Of a stretch of DNA of 64,000 nucleotides, positions 53,589-63,237 are shown one piece after another. Source of the stretch: Methyloversatilis sp. (lineage in GTDB: Bacteria; Pseudomonadota; Gammaproteobacteria; Burkholderiales; Rhodocyclaceae); the NCBI GenBank assembly GCA_016791045.1, contig JAEUNO010000019.1, positions 62,001 through 126,000 of the forward strand, in the 5' to 3' direction. Under the pieces are notes generated by a model. The model was not told the origin of the DNA. It saw only the letters and a list, made by a program, of their open reading frames with translations, and did no database searches. A program made the position numbers and the translations under genes. Position 1 is the stretch's first letter. Every line of letters starts with the position of its first letter.

Positions 53589-54494
53589 TCAGGGCGACGG
53601 CGGCCCGCCACGCGCGCCGGGCGACGCCTCCAGCCGGTCGAGCGCGTCGGCGGCGAGGCGGCGGCCGTACTCGATCAGCGGCGACGCCAGATGAAATTCA
53701 TGAAACCGGCAGGTGTTCTTCGGCACGCTGATGACCACATCGGGCCAGAACACCGCGAGATTGCGGCGCGTCAGGGCGGCCTGCATGGTTTCCAGCGAAC
53801 GCATCAGCACATCCGACATGGCCAGCCCTGATTCGGCGACCTTCACCGCGCCATTTCCGTTGCCGCCGGGCAGGTAGCTGCGCAGACGCGCCAGCAGGCC
53901 GGTGTCGTTGTCCGCACGCTGCAGCGGAGGAGGCTCGACGGATTCGCCATTCAGATCGACGATGACCGTCAGATCGGTCAGCGTGCGCAGGGTCGGCGCC
54001 ACCGGAACCGGATTCAGCAGCCCGCCGTCGACCAGCAGGCGACCGCGGTAGGCGTGCGGCGTGAACACCGACGGCACGGCCATCGAGGCACGGATCGCTT
54101 CGAACAGCGAGCCGTCCGACAGCCACACTTCCCGCCCGCGTTCGATGTCGACCGCGACCGCCGTGTAGTCCAGCGGCAGGTCTTCGATATTGCATTCACC
54201 GACCAGCTCGCGCAGACGCTGGATCAACACTTCGCCGCGGATCAGGCCGCCACCGGACAGCGTGAGGTCGAGCAGGCGGAGCATGTCCGACTGACCCAGC
54301 GCGGTCACCCACTTTTCGTAGGCATCGAGTCCGCCCAGCGCGTGAATGCCACCGACCAGCGCACCCATCGACGAGCCCGAAATGGCACGGATGTCGTAGC
54401 CGCGCGATTCCAGTTCGCGGATGACGCCGATGTGCGCCAGCCCGCGTGCGCCGCCGGAGCCGAGCACAAGCGATACGGTCGGTCGGCTGCCCAT
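53589..54494 (-). CDS. Patatin-like phospholipase (RssA type)
   Basis: Serine lipase of 301 residues with the patatin fold. The oxyanion loop VLGSGGARGLAHIG, the nucleophile ISGSSMGALVGG (GxSxG) and the catalytic Asp in VDGGLLNPVP are visible. No signal or membrane segment. RssA-like proteins act on membrane phospholipids or lysophospholipids. The ATG at 54494 is preferred; eight more codons are open. It begins just after the stop of the metallopeptidase-like gene. Confidence 0.9.
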   Translation of the reverse strand: MGSRPTVSLVLGSGGARGLAHIGVIRELESRGYDIRAISGSSMGALVGGIHALGGLDAYEKWVTALGQSDMLRLLDLTLSGGGLIRGEVLIQRLRELVGECNIEDLPLDYTAVAVDIERGREVWLSDGSLFEAIRASMAVPSVFTPHAYRGRLLVDGGLLNPVPVAPTLRTLTDLTVIVDLNGESVEPPPLQRADNDTGLLARLRSYLPGGNGNGAVKVAESGLAMSDVLMRSLETMQAALTRRNLAVFWPDVVISVPKNTCRFHEFHLASPLIEYGRRLAADALDRLEASPGARGGPPSP

Positions 54495-54499
54495 CGGAT

Positions 54500-55003
54500 T
54501 CAGGCGGGCCCGCCGCACAGGTCGAGCTGCGTCAGGTGCAGCCGCAGATCGAATTCATACTGGTGATAGTGCGGTTCCATATGTGTACACAGCTGGTAGA
54601 ACGCCTTGTCATGCTCGCGCGACTTCAGATGGGCCAGTTCGTGCACGACGATCATCTTCAGGAACTCCGGCGGCGCATCGCGGAACAGTGTGGCAACCCG
54701 CAGTTCGTGCTTGGCCTTCAGCTTGCCGCCCTGCACGCGCGACACCGTGGTGTGCGTGCCGAGTGCCCGGGCCGTCAGACCGAGGCTGCTGTCGTACAGC
54801 ACCTTGTTGATCGGCGCGCCATTGCGCAGATGGCGCTGTTTCAGCGCCATCACGTAATCGTACAGTGCGCTGTCGCTGCGCACCGCATGGGTGTCCGGGT
54901 AACGCGCCTTCAGTGTTTCGGCGAGGCGGCCCTGCTCGATCAGCGCGCGCACCTGATCCTGGATGTGCGGCGGGTAGCCGGCCAGGTACGTGAGGGTATG
55001 CAT
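54500..55003 (-). CDS. YgjP-like zinc metallopeptidase domain protein
   Basis: Protein of 167 residues with a VVHELAHLKSREHDKAF zinc site (HExxH followed by a nearby His) near residues 117-133, placing it in the YgjP-like (M48-related) family. The N-terminal part is helical. Catalytic activity has not been shown for many relatives. It overlaps nothing but stops 5 bases before the patatin gene. Confidence 0.85.
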   Translation of the reverse strand: MHTLTYLAGYPPHIQDQVRALIEQGRLAETLKARYPDTHAVRSDSALYDYVMALKQRHLRNGAPINKVLYDSSLGLTARALGTHTTVSRVQGGKLKAKHELRVATLFRDAPPEFLKMIVVHELAHLKSREHDKAFYQLCTHMEPHYHQYEFDLRLHLTQLDLCGGPA

Positions 55004-55046
55004 TCAGGTCAGGCCGGGACGGCGCGCACGCCGTCCGCCGTCTCGC

Positions 55047-55619
55047 TCAGTCGCGGAAGGCCTCGACCGGAATCTCGATGTAGACGATGTCGCTGATGCC
55101 GGGCAGGTACTTGGTCATGCCGAAGTCGGAGCGCTTGATCGTGGTGGAAATGTCGGCGCCGCACAGTGCCTTCTTGTTGATCGGATGCGTGCCGCAGGCG
55201 AAGCCTTTCACATCGAGCTTGACCGGCCTCGTGACCCCGAGCAGCGTCAGATCGCCTTCGGCACCGACCAGCTTGTCGCCATCGAACATGAGCTTCGTGG
55301 ATTTGAAGGTCATGGCAGGAAACTGCTCGGAATTGAAGAAGTCCTCGCCGCGCATGTGCTTGTCCCATGCTTCGAGCCCCATGTCGATCGAGGCGGTGTC
55401 GATCTTGACCTCGATGCTGCCGCTGTTCTGCGACGGCACCAGCATGATCTTGCCGCTGGCGCTGTTGAAGCGGCCGCGCTGGGTCGAAAAGCCGAGGTGG
55501 TTGATTTCGAAGGTCGGGAAGGTGTGGCGGGAGTCGATGGTGTAGCTGTCGGCGGCAATCGCACCGGTGGTCAGCGAGGCGCCCATCAACAGGCCGAACA
55601 GAGCGGAAGTGAATTTCAT
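55047..55619 (-). CDS. YceI-family periplasmic lipid-binding protein
   Basis: Protein of 190 residues with a signal peptide (about 1-22, AIA-ADSY). The YceI lipocalin-like barrel shows YTIDSRHTFPTFEINHLGFSTQRGRF and DLTLLGVTRPVKLDVKGFACG. YceI proteins bind polyisoprenoids such as ubiquinone-type lipids. It follows a second, different YceI gene by 37 bases, and both lie near ubiK and ubiB in the wider window. Confidence 0.92.
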   Translation of the reverse strand: MKFTSALFGLLMGASLTTGAIAADSYTIDSRHTFPTFEINHLGFSTQRGRFNSASGKIMLVPSQNSGSIEVKIDTASIDMGLEAWDKHMRGEDFFNSEQFPAMTFKSTKLMFDGDKLVGAEGDLTLLGVTRPVKLDVKGFACGTHPINKKALCGADISTTIKRSDFGMTKYLPGISDIVYIEIPVEAFRD

Positions 55620-55656
55620 GTGGGTTCCAGAATTGTGTTGAATGGAAAACAGCGGC

Positions 55657-56241
55657 TTACTTGCCTGCTACAGCCAGCTTGAAACGGATCTGCACCTCGT
55701 CGGCGACCACCGAGGTATCGCCCCAGGCGCCGGTGCCGACGCCGAATTCGAGGCGCTTGAGCGGGAAGCTGCCCTCCAGCAGCGCGCCGGTGCCGTCAGG
55801 CTTCAGCGTGAAGGGTGCAGCAACCTCGCGTGTCTTGCCCTTGATGCTCATCTGCCCGCGCACCTCGTAGCGGTTGTTGCCGAGCGGCTTGACCGAACTC
55901 GACACGAAGCGGGCCGTCGGGTGCTGCTTGACGTCGAACCAGTTCTTGCCCTTGACCTCGTCGTTCGCTTCCGGCCCGCCCGCATCGATCGACGCCAGTT
56001 CGATGTCGAGCGTGGCGCTGCCGGCTTCCGGCTTCGCGAGATCGAAGTCGAGCGTGGCCGAAAAGCGGGTGAACCGGCCGTCGACCGCTACGCCCATCTG
56101 CTGCGACACGAAGGCGAGCGAACTCTTTTCCGGCACGACACGCGAATAACTGCCTGCCGCCTGCACGGCGGACGACATCAGCGCAAGGCCGGCGCCCAGC
56201 GTCAACACGCGGCGCGCGAGCGGCGAAATTCCCTGCTTCAT
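55657..56241 (-). CDS. YceI-family periplasmic protein (second copy)
   Basis: Protein of 194 residues with a signal peptide ending SAVQA. YceI barrel: YSRVVPEKSSLAFVSQQMGVAVDGRF near the start, then ATARF... type strands and GQMSIKGKTREVAAPFTL. It shares only the family fold with its neighbour, so the two are old paralogues. Both are expected in the periplasm and bind long isoprenoid or fatty lipids. Confidence 0.9.
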   Translation of the reverse strand: MKQGISPLARRVLTLGAGLALMSSAVQAAGSYSRVVPEKSSLAFVSQQMGVAVDGRFTRFSATLDFDLAKPEAGSATLDIELASIDAGGPEANDEVKGKNWFDVKQHPTARFVSSSVKPLGNNRYEVRGQMSIKGKTREVAAPFTLKPDGTGALLEGSFPLKRLEFGVGTGAWGDTSVVADEVQIRFKLAVAGK

Positions 56242-56331
56242 CGACTGCTCCAGACTGTGAAAGACACCGGTGTGATGTCAGCGGCGTCAAAAAATTCCAC
56301 CGCGAGGCCTGACCGCCTCACGGCCGGGTGG

Positions 56332-56580
56332 TCAGCCGGCGCGCGCGGCAAGCTGCTTTTCCAGCTCGGACACCCGCGCTTCGAGCCCCTCGAGCTGCGC
56401 CCGGGTACGGGCCAGAACATCCTTCTGCACATCGAATTCCTCGCGCGTGACCAGGTCGAGGCGCGAAAACATGGCGCTTGCCATCGCCTTGGCGTTCTTC
56501 TCCAGATCCCTGGCCGGGCTGGCGGCGAGCAGTTCGGAAAAGCGCGACGACAGTTCTTCGAGCATCTTCGGATTCAGCAT
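56332..56580 (-). CDS. ubiK: Ubiquinone biosynthesis accessory factor UbiK
   Basis: Coiled-coil protein of 82 residues, formerly YqiC/BMFP. The N-terminal amphipathic helix MLNPKMLEELSSRFSELLAASPARDLEKNAKAMASAMFSRL and C-terminal coiled coil (ARTRAQLEGLEARVSELEKQL) match the family. UbiK binds UbiJ to help Coq-complex hydroxylases. UbiB is at the right end of the window. Confidence 0.9.
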   Translation of the reverse strand: MLNPKMLEELSSRFSELLAASPARDLEKNAKAMASAMFSRLDLVTREEFDVQKDVLARTRAQLEGLEARVSELEKQLAARAG

Positions 56581-56766
56581 AGGTCTATCTCCAGGCGATG
56601 GTCGGTACAACGCAGTGCAGCGGGTCTGCGCCGACCGGGAAGCTCCGCATTGTGCCGTCACGCCGCGGAACGCGCGATCCCGGCGTGACCGAATTCACGA
56701 CGAATGGGTGCAGATGCCGCGCGGCGGGCACCGATAGTGCGCAAAGCAGCCCCGCTGGAGCGGCCA

Positions 56767-56783
56767 CGCACCGCATTGGTGCA
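56767..56783. promoter_or_regulatory. NtrC-like binding site
   Basis: CGCACC-GCATT-GGTGCA, an inverted repeat that differs from the consensus TGCACC-N5-GGTGCA by one base. It lies about 140 bases before the predicted start of transcription, the usual enhancer distance for NtrC acting on sigma-54 promoters. Confidence 0.75.
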
Positions 56784-56886
56784 AAGCCGGATCGAAGTGC
56801 GTGCATTTGGGGCGGGCGATCCCGCCCGCCCGTCTCCGATATTCGTTGTACTGCATCAAATCATTGAAAAACAAGGCGTAAGTTCG

Positions 56887-56905
56887 TCTGGCACGGTCTG
56901 TGCAA
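56887..56905 (+). promoter_or_regulatory. Sigma-54 (RpoN) promoter of the TorF-glnK-amtB operon
   Basis: TGGCACGGTCTGTGCA with GG at 56890-56891 and GC at 56902-56903, giving the required 10-base spacing of the -24/-12 elements. Transcription should start near 56915, 31 bases before the porin ATG. Together with the NtrC-like site it indicates control by nitrogen limitation. Confidence 0.8.
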
Positions 56906-56945
56906 GACAAGCCGGGCAGTTTCCCTAAATCAAGGAGTGAACCCA

Positions 56946-58119
<1,174 letters not shown>

Positions 58120-58132
58120 GGGAGAACACAAG

Positions 58133-59572
58133 ATGAAACGTTTCCTGGGCATCCTGTGCGCAACCCTGGCTATCGGCCTGGCTGCGCCTGTCATGGCAGA
58201 AGATCCCCCGGCAGCTCCGGCTGTCGTCACCGAAGAAGCAGCGGCTGCACCGGCGGATGCGGCAGTTGAAGCACCGATGGCGGCGGAAGCTGCGCCGGCC
58301 GAGGCAGCCGCAGAAGCTGCACCGGCTGAAGAAGTGAAGGCGGCGGTGCATAAGGGCGACATCGCCTGGATGCTGGTCGCCACCATCATCGTGCTGTTCA
58401 TGGCGCTGCCCGGCCTGGCACTGTTCTACGGCGGCATGGTGCGCGCCAAGAACATGCTGTCGGTGCTGATGCAGGTCATGGTGGTGTTTTCGCTGATCGG
58501 CATCCTGTGGATCGTCTATGGCTACAGCCTCGCCTTCACCGAGGCGACGCCGTTCATCGGTTCGCTGGACAAGCTGTTCCTCAGCGGTGTGACGGTTGAT
58601 TCCCTGTCCGACACGTTCAGCGCGGACGTGAAGATTCCGGAATATCTGTTCATCGTGTTCCAGCTGACGTTTGCCGGCATCACCGCCGCGCTGATCGTCG
58701 GATCGTTCGCCGAGCGGGTGAAGTTCTCCGCGGTGCTGCTGTTCAGCGTGCTGTGGTTCACCTTCTCCTACATCCCGATCGCTCACATGGTGTGGGGCGC
58801 CGGCGGTTACCTGCTGGGTCATGGCGCGCTGGACTTCGCGGGCGGCACCGTGGTGCACATCAATGCCGGTGTGGCCGGTCTGGTGGGTGCCTACATGGTC
58901 GGCAAGCGCATCGGCTACGGCAAGGAATCGATGGCGCCGCATTCGCTGGTGCTGACGATGGTCGGTGCATCGATGCTGTGGGTGGGCTGGTTCGGCTTCA
59001 ACGCCGGCTCCAACCTGGAAGCGAACGCCGGCACGGTGCTCGCCGCGCTCAACACGATGGTTGCCGCTGCTGCAGGCATCGTGGCGTGGGTGGCTGCGGA
59101 AGCCGTGTTCAAGGGCAAGCCGTCGATGCTCGGTGCGGCGTCCGGTTCGATCGCCGGTCTGGTGGCGATCACGCCGGCCTGCGGTACGGTCGGCCCGATC
59201 GGCGCGCTGGTCATCGGTCTGCTGGCGGGCGTGATCTGCCTGTGGGGCGTCAATGGCCTCAAGCACATGCTTGGCGCGGATGATTCGCTCGACGTGTTCG
59301 GCGTGCATGGTGTCGGCGGCATCGTCGGTGCTGTTCTGACCGGCGTGTTCACCGCACCGTCGCTCGGCGGAACCGGTGCCGATGACTTCTCGATCGGTTC
59401 GCAGGTCACCGTCCAGGTGATGAGCGTCGTGATCACGATCATCTGGTCGGCCGTCGTGTCCTTCATCGCCTTCAAGCTGGTGGATATCTTCATCGGCCTG
59501 CGTGTGCCGGAAGACGAAGAGCGCGAAGGTCTGGACGTGACTGCGCATGGCGAAACCGCCTACCGCATCTGA
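58133..59572 (+). CDS. amtB: Ammonium transporter AmtB
   Basis: Ammonium channel of 479 residues. The signal peptide (MKRFLGILCATLAIGLAAPVMA) is followed by a low-complexity Ala/Glu/Pro segment (about 23-70) before the first helix of the Amt fold (HKGDIAWMLVATIIVLFMALPGLALFYGGMVRAKN). Eleven helices follow with DFAGGTVVHINAGVAGLV (first pore His) and DVFGVHGVGGIVGA (second pore His). The extra N-terminal linker is unusual. Downstream there is a strong terminator. Confidence 0.95.
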   Translation: MKRFLGILCATLAIGLAAPVMAEDPPAAPAVVTEEAAAAPADAAVEAPMAAEAAPAEAAAEAAPAEEVKAAVHKGDIAWMLVATIIVLFMALPGLALFYGGMVRAKNMLSVLMQVMVVFSLIGILWIVYGYSLAFTEATPFIGSLDKLFLSGVTVDSLSDTFSADVKIPEYLFIVFQLTFAGITAALIVGSFAERVKFSAVLLFSVLWFTFSYIPIAHMVWGAGGYLLGHGALDFAGGTVVHINAGVAGLVGAYMVGKRIGYGKESMAPHSLVLTMVGASMLWVGWFGFNAGSNLEANAGTVLAALNTMVAAAAGIVAWVAAEAVFKGKPSMLGAASGSIAGLVAITPACGTVGPIGALVIGLLAGVICLWGVNGLKHMLGADDSLDVFGVHGVGGIVGAVLTGVFTAPSLGGTGADDFSIGSQVTVQVMSVVITIIWSAVVSFIAFKLVDIFIGLRVPEDEEREGLDVTAHGETAYRI

Positions 59573-59599
59573 ACCGCACACTCTCTCCTCTGCAAAGTT

Positions 59600-59627
59600 C
59601 GGGCACCTTCGGGTGCCCGTTTTTTTT
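59600..59627 (+). terminator. Rho-independent terminator of the amtB operon
   Basis: Stem CGGGCACC/GGTGCCCG with UUCG tetraloop, followed by eight T. It closes the TorF-glnK-amtB unit. Confidence 0.92.
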
Positions 59628-59780
59628 CGGGTGCGACCCCTGTCACGGAAAGTTCGTGCGATGGCGCGGGCAGTGTTCGAAATCGCACGGAATACCGGGC
59701 GATCGCGGCGATATTCTGGGCTTTGTCCGCGGCCGGACCACGCGACACTCAGCCCCTGATGCGTTCGAGGAAGAATCACC

Positions 59781-59969
59781 ATGCCGACTCCAGTCAATCG
59801 ATTCCTGCGCGCCGGACGCCGATCTGCAACCCGGCAGGCCACGCCGCTGTGCGCCGTGGCGGCCGTTGCATCCATGGCAGCCGGCCTGCCGACCGGCATC
59901 ACGCTGGCGCTCGGCGGGCTGGCGATCGTCAGCTATGTGCTCCGACCCGCGCCGACCGTACAGATCTGA
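59781..59969 (+). CDS. Small hydrophobic protein of unknown function
   Basis: Protein of 62 residues. A basic N-terminus (MPTPVNRFLRAGRRSATRQ) precedes a hydrophobic section with a probable helix (ITLALGGLAIVSYVLR). The ribosome site GAGGAAGAA is well placed. I do not recognise it. It may be a small membrane protein, but expression is not certain. Confidence 0.5.
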   Translation: MPTPVNRFLRAGRRSATRQATPLCAVAAVASMAAGLPTGITLALGGLAIVSYVLRPAPTVQI

Positions 59970-60168
59970 ACGCCCGTGTCGCCGCCACAGCGGGCCGTGA
60001 CGCCAACCGCCCCGGACCGGCAGGCCACATGTCCTGTACATCGACTGCCGCCTCTGATGCGTTGATCGTCCCATTCATGTCGAAGGTTCGTCAGCCGGGT
60101 TAGCATCGCGGCCGATGCACCGCGCGGCGCAGCCCGGCGCCGACGTTCAGTCAAGGATGAGGACGCTT

Positions 60169-60897
60169 GTGAACACTTTTGCCGCACACCTGCTGGCGGG
60201 ACTGATTGCCCTGACGGCAAGCGGTCTGGCTGCGGCCGGCTCCGCTGCCGCCAACGACCCCCCTGTTGCAGAGGCTGATGCCTTCCCGGCCGAGGAACGC
60301 GACCGGCTTCGCCAGCGCGCCAGCGATCTGAAGAATCAGGCACGCGAACTGCGGCGCAAGGCCGATGCCGATCGGGCGGCCGCGGACGCGCTCTGCTGGC
60401 AGCGCACGCTGGTGTCGTCCTGCATCGAAGAAGCGGATGAAGCCCTGCGCCTTCGCGTGACCGACGCGCGCAAGCTCGAGTTGGAGGCGCGCGACATCGA
60501 ACGGGACGTGCGCACGCGGTCCGCGCAGGCGCGCCGGGCGGAGAAGCAGCGGACCGCCGATGAACGCCGGCTGAAGTCGATCGAAATGAGCGTGAAGACG
60601 CGAGAAACCGAGCAGGCGCTGTCTCGGCAGCGCGAGCAGGAAGCAAGGGAGCGCGCACAGAAGGACGCCGACGCGGAAGCACGCGCACGGCTGAAGGCAC
60701 AGGACGCCGCCCGGAAGGATGCCGAACAGGCCGCCGGACGACAACGCGAGGACGCCCGCGCCGCCCAGCGTGCGGCAGACCAGCGGCGCCACGCCGACAA
60801 GATCGACGAACGGGTGCGCCGGAAGGAAGCGCAGCGCCTGCAGCGCGAAGCCGAAGCGGCCGCCAAGGCCGCGACTCAGCCTCAGCCCGCGCAGTAG
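60169..60897 (+). CDS. Secreted coiled-coil protein of unknown function
   Basis: Protein of about 242 residues. The signal peptide (NTFAAHLLAGLIALTASGLAAAG) is followed by a long charged helix rich in Arg, Glu, Lys and Ala (from DRLRQRASDLKNQARELRRKAD to the end), interrupted by LCWQRTLVSSC with two cysteines. I prefer the GTG at 60169 because GAGGA precedes it by 5 bases; an ATG at 60157 in frame is the alternative. Function is unknown; the composition suggests a periplasmic coiled-coil rod. Confidence 0.7.
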   Translation: MNTFAAHLLAGLIALTASGLAAAGSAAANDPPVAEADAFPAEERDRLRQRASDLKNQARELRRKADADRAAADALCWQRTLVSSCIEEADEALRLRVTDARKLELEARDIERDVRTRSAQARRAEKQRTADERRLKSIEMSVKTRETEQALSRQREQEARERAQKDADAEARARLKAQDAARKDAEQAAGRQREDARAAQRAADQRRHADKIDERVRRKEAQRLQREAEAAAKAATQPQPAQ

Positions 60898-60900
60898 CGG

Positions 60901-62403
60901 TCAGCGCGGCGGCGGGGTATGACCGGTTGCGGCGTGATGCGTGCCGGCGGCGGCATGGTGATGCAGCGCTGCGTGGTCCGGCTCGTGCGGCAGACGATGG
61001 CCCACCCATTGCGGCAGCAGTGAGCCGACGATCATTCCGGTTGCGCTGACCGCCAGACCGATCAGCTGGGCCGGCACCGCACTGGCCTCACCGACCAGCA
61101 CCTCGATCAGCAACCATGACCCGAGGCCGCCGATGATCGCGGCCAGCGCGCCCTGGGTGGTGGCGCGCTTCCAGAACGCACCGAAGAACAGCGGCACGAA
61201 GGCACCGGCCAGCGTCACCTTGTAGGCGTTCTCGACCATTTCGAAAATGCCCGCTTCGGAATTCAGCGCCACCACCAGCACGATGCCGGCAAAGCCGACG
61301 ATGGCACCGCGCATGACGAACAGCAGCTGGCGATCACCCATCCGCGGGTAGAAACCCTTGACGATGTTTTCCGCGAAGGTGACCGACGGTGCCAGCAGCG
61401 TGGCGGACGAACAGCTCATGATGGCCGACAGCACCGCACCGAAAAACAGGATCTGCGCGATCAGCGGCGTGTGCTGCATGACCAGCGTCGGCAGCACGCG
61501 CTGCGAATCCTCCTCGATCAGCGCGTTGAAGGTACCGGGGTCGATCAGCGTCGCCGAATAGGCGATGAACATCGGCACGAAGCAGAAGCAGAAGTAGATC
61601 GATGCGCCGAGCACCGAGCCGCCGATCGCGACCTTCGCGCTCTTCGCCGATGTGATGCGCTGGAACACGTCCTGCTGCGGGACGGAGCCCAGCATCATGG
61701 TCAGCCAGGCGCCGAGGAAGGTGATCCACAGCCACGGATCGGCCGGCGGAAAGAAATCGAGCTTGCCGGCGGCCGAGGCGTGGTCGATGACCGGCGCCAC
61801 CCCCCCGGTCAGGCCGCTGATGACGTAGGCGATGTAGAGCAGGCCGCCCATCGACACCGCCATCTGCACGAAATCCAGGATGGCCACCGAGAACATGCCA
61901 CCGAAGGTGGTGTAGGTCAGCACGATGAGGGCACCGAGCACCATGCCGGTTTCCTGACTGACCGCGCCATCGGTCACCATGAAGAAGATGAGGCCCATGG
62001 CCTTGATCTGCGCCGCCACCCAGCCCAGATAGGACACGACGATGCACAGCGACGTGATGACTTCGACGGTACGGTTGTAGCGCAGGCGATAGTAGTCGCC
62101 GACGGTCATGATGTTCAGCCTGTACAGCTTGGTCGAATAGAAGATGCCGGCGATGATCAGGCACATCGATGCGCCGAACGGATCGGCGACCACGCCGCCG
62201 AGGCCTTCGGTAACGAACTGCGCCGACACCCCGAACACCGCCTCGGCACCGAACCAGGTGGCGAATACCGTGGCCGTCACCACCGGCAGCGGCAGGCTGC
62301 GGCCGGCAACGGCGAAATCCCTGGCGTTATGGACCCGTGTCGCGGCGTACAGACCGATGCCGACCGACACCATCAGATAGAGCACTACGAACCAGATCAG
62401 CAT
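60901..62403 (-). CDS. Sodium:solute symporter (SSS family)
   Basis: Membrane transporter of 500 residues with about thirteen helices. It shows FVVLYLMVSVGIGLYAATRVHNARDFAVAGRSLP, the SSS first repeat, VFATWFGAEAVFGVSAQFVTEGLGG, and the sodium-site helix region (SCSSATLLAPSVTFAENIV). The C-terminus is His-rich, including HHHAAAGTHHAATGH, which could bind metal. Substrate may be an amino acid, carboxylate or other solute; it is not clear from sequence. Confidence 0.88.
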   Translation of the reverse strand: MLIWFVVLYLMVSVGIGLYAATRVHNARDFAVAGRSLPLPVVTATVFATWFGAEAVFGVSAQFVTEGLGGVVADPFGASMCLIIAGIFYSTKLYRLNIMTVGDYYRLRYNRTVEVITSLCIVVSYLGWVAAQIKAMGLIFFMVTDGAVSQETGMVLGALIVLTYTTFGGMFSVAILDFVQMAVSMGGLLYIAYVISGLTGGVAPVIDHASAAGKLDFFPPADPWLWITFLGAWLTMMLGSVPQQDVFQRITSAKSAKVAIGGSVLGASIYFCFCFVPMFIAYSATLIDPGTFNALIEEDSQRVLPTLVMQHTPLIAQILFFGAVLSAIMSCSSATLLAPSVTFAENIVKGFYPRMGDRQLLFVMRGAIVGFAGIVLVVALNSEAGIFEMVENAYKVTLAGAFVPLFFGAFWKRATTQGALAAIIGGLGSWLLIEVLVGEASAVPAQLIGLAVSATGMIVGSLLPQWVGHRLPHEPDHAALHHHAAAGTHHAATGHTPPPR

Positions 62404-62504
62404 GCACGCCCCGGAGCAACATTTCACGGCGCGGCACGACACCGCGCAGGCTCAATGATAACGGCGCACAACCCTTGCGGGCACTGGATTTGCGGGGTTT
62501 TCGC

Positions 62505-63101
62505 TCAGGCGTCGAGGCGCCGCGGCGGCAGCATGGGCAGACCGGCGAGAGCGGTCATCTCCAGCACCACCAGACCATCGACGCGCAGGCCCGACAGATG
62601 CATGCGCAGATGGGTCACCAGCGCACTGCGTAAGGTTTCGTCGACACCGAACAGGCGATCGGGCACCGACAGCGTGACGCGCGGCTGAGCCGCCTCGATA
62701 TGCCAGCCCAGTGCACCCGCCAGCACGCCGGAGCAGGCGTCGATGACGATGTTGCCGACCTCTGCGAGTGCGTCCTGTTCGAGTTCGCCCGGCTCGGCAA
62801 CATCACCCGGCAGACCGAGCATGCGCCGCACCAGCGCCAGACCCCCGATCTGCGGCAGCACCAGCATGGCTTCGGCGCCGCAACCGTCGGTGGTGCGCAT
62901 GCGCTGGGCGACGCCGCACAGGCAGCTGTCGAGGCTGGCCAGGCAGATATCGAGACGGGCGCGGTCGGCCAGTTCGACATGCGAAACCGACATGCCCACC
63001 TGCTCGGACACGATCTGCGTGAAGGTGGACGCAGCACCATGCACCGATCGGCTCATCGAGCCGGCCAGTTCGCCGAATGCCTTCATGTGTGGAGGAATCA
63101 T
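62505..63101 (-). CDS. CheC/CheX-like chemotaxis phosphatase
   Basis: Protein of 198 residues in the CheC/FliY/CheX family, which removes phosphate from CheY. The helix LAEVGNIVIDACSGVLAGAL with the characteristic Glu and Asn (about residues 112-131) and the beta-hairpin region LPQIGGLALVRRMLG are seen. A second ExxN motif is not obvious, so it may be CheX-like or degenerate. It stands alone, with no other chemotaxis gene in the window. Confidence 0.75.
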   Translation of the reverse strand: MIPPHMKAFGELAGSMSRSVHGAASTFTQIVSEQVGMSVSHVELADRARLDICLASLDSCLCGVAQRMRTTDGCGAEAMLVLPQIGGLALVRRMLGLPGDVAEPGELEQDALAEVGNIVIDACSGVLAGALGWHIEAAQPRVTLSVPDRLFGVDETLRSALVTHLRMHLSGLRVDGLVVLEMTALAGLPMLPPRRLDA

Positions 63102-63237
63102 GCTCCCGCCCCTGCGCTGCCCCGTGCCAGCCCCGCCGCCGCTACCGTGGTCGTTTTCATCGTTGGCATCTCCCGGTATGAACAGGGGCTAACGACTTTC
63201 GTGGCGACATCTTTAGGGAAGACATCCCGAGCGCAGC

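Larger units (their letters stand above)
56581..56945. other. Regulatory gap upstream of the porin-glnK-amtB operon
   Basis: This 365-base region between ubiK and the TorF-like porin has no gene. It contains an NtrC-like palindrome (56767-56783), a sigma-54 promoter (56887-56905) and the porin ribosome site (AAGGAG near 56932). The ubiK promoter must also lie here. Nothing else was recognised. Confidence 0.7.

Noticed and set aside
56728-56740. Second possible NtrC site (GCAC-CGATA-GTGC)
   Set aside because: The half-sites are only 5 bases apart, whereas the GCAC and GTGC parts of NtrC sites are separated by 7; it does not fit.
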